DNA from: Bacteroidia bacterium
Lineage (GTDB): Bacteria; Bacteroidota; Bacteroidia; Flavobacteriales; Flavobacteriaceae
Reading direction: 5' to 3'
DNA: 64,000 nt
Assembly: GCA_030430385.1 (NCBI GenBank)
Contig: JAUIFO010000002.1
Location: forward strand, 332,529-396,528
Positions 59,959 through 64,000 of this stretch are shown in pieces; the stretch's first letter is position 1, and each line of letters opens with the position of its first letter. Below the pieces are notes generated by a model. That model was not told where the DNA came from. It saw only the letters and a program-made list of their open reading frames with translations, and did no database searches. A program made the translations under genes and the position numbers.

Positions 59959-62310
59959 TTATTCTGAAATTTTTATACGTTGCTTTACTTCATTACCAAA
60001 TTCATCAACAACAGTTATAGTATGATTACCAGCTTTTGGAAGAATAGCCAAATCATGAATATCTTTAGTTGTACCAATATACTGCTCATCTAAATACCAA
60101 TAAAGCTTAGAATCTGGTTTTGAATGTGCCACTTTTAAAACCATATCATTGGTTTTTCCATCAAAATCTTTAGGTAAAAAAATAGTATGATTGGCTTTAG
60201 GATAAATAAAACTCATTGTAATATTTTGGTCACCCAAACAATCCGATCTTAATTTAGGTAAAGGTTTGTACAAAGGATTTTTAGTTTTATAATAATAGGT
60301 TTGTAATGGTGATAGAACAAACCAAGGTTTGTGTTTTATTTCAGTTAGTTCTTCACAGGACGAATTAACCTGATAGCTTTCGGTTGCATCTAAATGCACT
60401 AGAACATGATATGGACAAGGCTCTGTTTTTAAACCGTTTAGTTGAATAAATTCTTCTTTGGTTGTATCACAAACAGGAGAAGCACGATGGCCACTTTTTA
60501 CACAAATTGAAACACTTTGCATGTCGTCAAATGGCTTTGAAAACCAATCACTATTTGGTAAAATATCAAAGATATCAAATAGAATAGGAGCAGCTGTTTG
60601 CACACCAACTAAGCCTGGTCGACCTTCGCCATCAGCATTTCCAACCCAAACACCAACAACGTAATCTTTTGTGGTGCCAATTGCCCAAGCATCTCTAAAT
60701 CCGAAACTTGTTCCCGTTTTCCATGCAACTTGTTTTGAGTCATCAAAAAACGCCCAGCTTTCGTCACCTTCAGGACGATTTACTTCTTTTAAACTTTCAT
60801 AAGTTAAATAAATAGAAGCTGCATTAAACAAGATTTTATCGTTGCTTTTCTCTCCAAAATCTAAAGTTTCAGAAGCAAAAAATGTTGGTTCAATAAATTC
60901 ATTAGTGAAATATTCGCTTGAAGTTTCTGTGTAATGATTCAGTGTAGAAGACATTGCAGCGTAACTTTTACATAAATCCCATAAGTTGCTTTCTGCACCA
61001 CCAAGAATTAATGAAAGACCATAATGATTTGCATTGTATTTTAAATCTTTAAGATCTAATACTTTTAAATATTGATAAAAACGATCCAAACCAAAATCTT
61101 GCAACATTTTAACTGCAGGAACATTTAGCGATTTAGACAATGCTTGACTTGCCGGAACGACGCCATCAAATTCTTTGTTAAAGTTTTCAGGCGTATAATT
61201 TCCAAACTGCGACGGAATATCAGAAACCAAAGTATGTGGTAATAAATCACCAGAATCTAACATTGCAGCATATAAAAAGGGTTTCAAGATACTTCCTGTG
61301 CTTCTTGGCTTATCAATAATGTTTACGTCTTTATGATTGTCTTTGGTTGTAGGTGCATTACCAATATAAGTAAGGACTTCTCTGGTATGCACATCTAAAA
61401 CCAGAACAGCTATGTTGTGAATTTCGTTCTGCTTTAAAATGTGATGGTGATTTTTTACGATAGCATTTGCTTGTTCTTGAAGACCTTTGTCAATAGTTGT
61501 TTGAACACGTTCTCCTTTATTGGTATGAGCGATTTGTTGCAGTAAATGTGGTGTGATTTGAGGTAATGGATATGGTTTTTCAGGTAAGCTTTCTTCTAAG
61601 GATAACTCATAAGTTAATTGATCAATAATCCCTTTATCAAATAGTTTTTTCAAAAGGCGATTTCGTTTTTCTAATAGTCGTTGTTGGTTTTTACCTGGAT
61701 AAATTAAACTAGGGGAATTCGGTAAAACAGCTAAAGTTGCAGTTTCAGCCCAAGACAAGTGTTTGGGGTCTCTGTTAAAATATCGCCATGAAGCGGCATC
61801 AAGTCCAACGACATTCCCACCAAAAGGAGCATTACTGGCATAGTAAGCTAAGATGTCTTGCTTTGAATCTCTTAATTCAAGTCGCGTAGCGAAGATGATT
61901 TCTTTAATTTTTTCGAGATATGTTCGGTTTTGTCCTTTACGTGATAACCTAATAACTTGTTGAGTCAATGTACTTCCACCTCGTTTTACTTCGCCTGCAT
62001 TAATATTATCTTTTAAAGCTTTAAAAATTGAAATGGGATTAAAACCAAGATGTTTATAAAAGTATTCGTCCTCAAATAAAATAATACAGGTTTCAAACTT
62101 TTCCGGAACACTATCATTATGAGGAAATCGCCATTGACCATCTGAAGCAATTTTTGCTCCTAACAATGTACCTGTTCGTGATGTAATTACAGTAGATGTT
62201 GAATCGTTAAACAATGTTTTTGGAAGACAGATTAAATACCAAATTAATAGCATACTACATACTATTAGTGTCGTTTTTCTATACTTTTTAAAGATTTTTA
62301 TTTTAAACAT
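59959..62310 (-). CDS. pbpC: Penicillin-binding protein 1C
   Basis: A 783-residue bifunctional cell-wall enzyme. An N-terminal membrane anchor (about 12-30) is followed by the glycosyltransferase domain (about 55-215; FEDEYFYKHLGFNP and KRGGSTLTQQVIRLS). The transpeptidase domain (about 290-560) has its active-site SxxK in STGSILKPF, SLN in SKSLNVPAVK and KTGTSFGFRDAW. The C-terminal BiPBP domain (about 700-783) identifies type 1C. The gene for its usual partner, bacterial alpha-2-macroglobulin, is not in the window. It is divergent from the large adhesin-like gene. Confidence 0.95.
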   Translation of the reverse strand: MFKIKIFKKYRKTTLIVCSMLLIWYLICLPKTLFNDSTSTVITSRTGTLLGAKIASDGQWRFPHNDSVPEKFETCIILFEDEYFYKHLGFNPISIFKALKDNINAGEVKRGGSTLTQQVIRLSRKGQNRTYLEKIKEIIFATRLELRDSKQDILAYYASNAPFGGNVVGLDAASWRYFNRDPKHLSWAETATLAVLPNSPSLIYPGKNQQRLLEKRNRLLKKLFDKGIIDQLTYELSLEESLPEKPYPLPQITPHLLQQIAHTNKGERVQTTIDKGLQEQANAIVKNHHHILKQNEIHNIAVLVLDVHTREVLTYIGNAPTTKDNHKDVNIIDKPRSTGSILKPFLYAAMLDSGDLLPHTLVSDIPSQFGNYTPENFNKEFDGVVPASQALSKSLNVPAVKMLQDFGLDRFYQYLKVLDLKDLKYNANHYGLSLILGGAESNLWDLCKSYAAMSSTLNHYTETSSEYFTNEFIEPTFFASETLDFGEKSNDKILFNAASIYLTYESLKEVNRPEGDESWAFFDDSKQVAWKTGTSFGFRDAWAIGTTKDYVVGVWVGNADGEGRPGLVGVQTAAPILFDIFDILPNSDWFSKPFDDMQSVSICVKSGHRASPVCDTTKEEFIQLNGLKTEPCPYHVLVHLDATESYQVNSSCEELTEIKHKPWFVLSPLQTYYYKTKNPLYKPLPKLRSDCLGDQNITMSFIYPKANHTIFLPKDFDGKTNDMVLKVAHSKPDSKLYWYLDEQYIGTTKDIHDLAILPKAGNHTITVVDEFGNEVKQRIKISE

Positions 62311-62316
62311 TCATTT

Positions 62317-62334
62317 AACTACAACGTTGTAGTT
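62317..62334. promoter_or_regulatory. Perfect 18-base palindrome between pbpC and the surface protein gene
   Basis: AACTACAACGTTGTAGTT, perfectly symmetric, 6 bases outside the pbpC start codon. It could be an operator for either divergent gene; no known regulator box was matched. Confidence 0.4.
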
Positions 62335-62407
62335 GCTTTTTAATGATCAATTATATGTGAATAAATATAAATTAGATTAATTTAGACGCACCACATAGTA
62401 TATATAC

Positions 62408-64000
62408 GTGAGAACATACACTGTTTATCTTAATATAATCATAATTTTTTGCATTTTTTTTTCTACGAAAAACATGTATGCTCAACTTGGGTTTTGCCAA
62501 GGTGATTCTGGGGATCCAATTTTTACTGAAAATTTTGGTGTTGGGACAGATTATGGACCTCCATTACCAGCAGGAACAACGACATATAATTTTGTTGGGT
62601 TTGATAGCCCTCAAGATGGAGAGTATACTCTAGCAAGTAGTACTTTTGCTTTTGGTTGGAATATGCCAAGTGACCATACTCCTGGAGATACAAATGGTAA
62701 AGCATTACTTGTTAATGCAAGTTTTACCACAGGGGAGTTTTACAAAACACCTGTTACTGGGTTATGTGAGAATACAACTTATGAGTTTTCGTCTTGGTTA
62801 CTTAATATTTTACCAAGTTCAGGTTGTAGCGGAAACGGAATACCTGTAAATGTTAGTTTTGAAATATGGGACATTACAGATACTAATTTGTTAGCAAGTG
62901 GAGATACTGGAAATATTTTTGGTACTCCTACTCCTAATTGGCAACAATATGGATTAGTATTTCAAACGTTACCAGGACAAACATCTGTTATTCTGAAAAT
63001 GTTAAACAATAGTGTTGGTGGTTGTGGAAATGATTTAGCCATTGACGATATTGAATTTAAAAGTTGTGGCGATACTATATTCACTTCAGATGCTTCAAAT
63101 AATTCTTTTGTAGAAATATGCAGTTCAGAAACACCTTACACTAATCTTATTATTGCTATACCAGACAATACTGTTTTTAGTAATCATTATTACCAATGGC
63201 AATCTAGCCCAGATGGTATGAATTGGACAGATTTACCTGGGCAAAATAATCAAAACTTTTTAATAACGGGATTGACGACTACAACCTATTATCGTGTGAA
63301 AGTTGCAGAGTTTATAGATAATTTAGATGATGATAATTGCATAACATTTTCTTCAAACTATGTTGTAACAGTTATACAGGCTGGAAATCCTCCAACTCTA
63401 GAATGTTGGCAATCCGCAACACTCAATAATGCAACTTGTTTATGGGAGGTTTCAGGAACTCAACCACCAGAACCTACAGGGTTGGAGTGTTGGGAAATAG
63501 CTGTTTTTAATGATACAACTTGTTCATGGGAAGTTACAGGAACCCAGCCACTAGAGCCAACAGGATTGGAATGCTGGGAATCGACGTCATTCAATTTTAC
63601 AACATGTTTATGGGATATTTCAGGAACGCAACCACCAGAGCCAACAGGGCTGGAATGTTGGGAATTGACATCGTTTAATACTACTACTTGTTCATGGGAT
63701 ATTTTAGGAACTCAACCACCAGAGCCAACAGGATTGGAGTGTTGGGAATCAACGTCGTTTAATACTACTACTTGTTCATGGGATATTTTAGGAACTCAGC
63801 CGCCAGAACCAACAGGATTGGAGTGTTGGGAATCAACGTCATTTAATACTACTACTTGTTCATGGGATATTTCAGGAACTCAACCACCAGAGCCAACAGG
63901 ATTGGAGTGTTGGGAATCAACGTCGTTTAATACTACTACTTGTTCATGGGATATTTTAGGAACTCAGCCGCCAGAACCAACAGGATTGGAGTGTTGGGAA
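62408..64000 (+). CDS. Large secreted surface protein with 28-residue repeats (3' end outside window)
   Basis: An open frame that runs off the right edge; 531 codons are seen. The start is a GTG at 62408, which gives a signal peptide (hydrophobic NIIIIFCIFFST, cleavage after NMYA before Gln). A later in-frame ATG at 62474 would lose it. Residues about 30-220 form a jelly-roll-like binding domain (TGLCENTTYEFSSW to NDLAIDDIEFKSC), followed by an Ig-like segment (YYQWQSSPDGMNWTDLPGQ). From 63395 there are seven complete and one partial copies of a 28-residue repeat (ECWESTSFNTTTCSWDISG then TQPPEPTGL). Such proteins are usually type IX-secreted adhesins; the sorting domain would lie beyond the edge. 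Confidence 0.85.
   Translation, partial: MRTYTVYLNIIIIFCIFFSTKNMYAQLGFCQGDSGDPIFTENFGVGTDYGPPLPAGTTTYNFVGFDSPQDGEYTLASSTFAFGWNMPSDHTPGDTNGKALLVNASFTTGEFYKTPVTGLCENTTYEFSSWLLNILPSSGCSGNGIPVNVSFEIWDITDTNLLASGDTGNIFGTPTPNWQQYGLVFQTLPGQTSVILKMLNNSVGGCGNDLAIDDIEFKSCGDTIFTSDASNNSFVEICSSETPYTNLIIAIPDNTVFSNHYYQWQSSPDGMNWTDLPGQNNQNFLITGLTTTTYYRVKVAEFIDNLDDDNCITFSSNYVVTVIQAGNPPTLECWQSATLNNATCLWEVSGTQPPEPTGLECWEIAVFNDTTCSWEVTGTQPLEPTGLECWESTSFNFTTCLWDISGTQPPEPTGLECWELTSFNTTTCSWDILGTQPPEPTGLECWESTSFNTTTCSWDILGTQPPEPTGLECWESTSFNTTTCSWDISGTQPPEPTGLECWESTSFNTTTCSWDILGTQPPEPTGLECWE
63395..64000 (+). repeat. 84-base tandem repeat array in the surface protein gene
   Basis: Exactly 84-base period. Units start at about 63395, 63479, 63563, 63647, 63731, 63815 and 63899, with a partial one at 63983. 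The first three have diverged; later ones are nearly identical, and units 63731 and 63899 are the same at every base, showing a 168-base two-unit period and recent expansion. Each unit has two cysteines and two tryptophans. Confidence 0.92.

Noticed and set aside
62646..62849. A 67-codon frame inside the surface protein gene
   Set aside because: It is a shadow in another frame of the long repeat-containing gene, which has a signal peptide and stays open to the edge.
63395..64000. CRISPR array
   Set aside because: The 84-base units are contiguous with no spacers and keep an open reading frame with codon-level variation; it is a protein repeat.

Overview
The window is a gene-dense, AT-rich piece of a Bacteroidota chromosome, almost certainly from a marine-type member of the Flavobacteriaceae. 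The reasons are its typical proteins (IPExxxVDY, DUF2480, DUF3078 and DUF4199 families, an OmpA protein with thrombospondin-3 repeats, an L21 with a C-terminal extension, and succinate dehydrogenase in the order C-A-B), the absence of Shine-Dalgarno sequences, and promoters with the Bacteroidetes -7 box TAnnTTTG, in the best cases preceded by TTG at 19 bases. The genus cannot be fixed from the sequence. No rRNA, tRNA, insertion sequence, prophage or CRISPR array was seen. Nearly all genes look like core chromosome.

Layout. 0.1-12 kb: hybrid histidine kinase, an alpha/beta hydrolase followed by an AddB-like nuclease, OmpA, glycine C-acetyltransferase (kbl) and an AddA-like helicase-nuclease. 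12-17.5 kb: superoxide dismutase, a 535-base spacer holding two tandem copies of a probable small RNA, then a PurF-type amidotransferase, a PfkB kinase, viroplasmin-RNase H and purN. 17.7-22 kb: acpP-fabF-rnc, an IPExxxVDY protein and pyruvate kinase. 22-29.4 kb: dinB, CYTH protein, two small lipoproteins, an EamA exporter and a paired M16 peptidase operon. 29.6-33 kb: DUF4199 protein, rplU-rpmA and a membrane-anchored MutS-like ATPase. 33-37 kb: sdhC-sdhA-(small membrane protein)-sdhB. 37-46.9 kb: a lipoprotein gene broken by one stop codon, a sortilin-like repeat protein, pepP, brnQ, a hydrolase, thiL and three paralogous small zinc-binding proteins. 47-55.7 kb: the SUF iron-sulfur cluster (sufA, B, C, D, S, E, T-like) with two lipoprotein genes inside it and a PadR cassette on the opposite strand between sufD and sufS. 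55.8-62.3 kb: DUF3078 protein, CBS protein, short SSB and penicillin-binding protein 1C. From 62.4 kb to the edge: the start of a large secreted protein with 84-base tandem repeats.

The most interesting non-gene signals are: the tandem small-RNA pair at 12825-13164, with compensatory terminator changes and matching promoters; a family of REP-like hairpins at four loci, twice as opposed pairs, which also alter the apparent ends of purN and sufD; an intrinsic-terminator-shaped hairpin inside the first 20 codons of rnc; and an inverted repeat overlapping the padR promoter. No complete new multi-gene system (defence, secretion or biosynthesis) was recognised.
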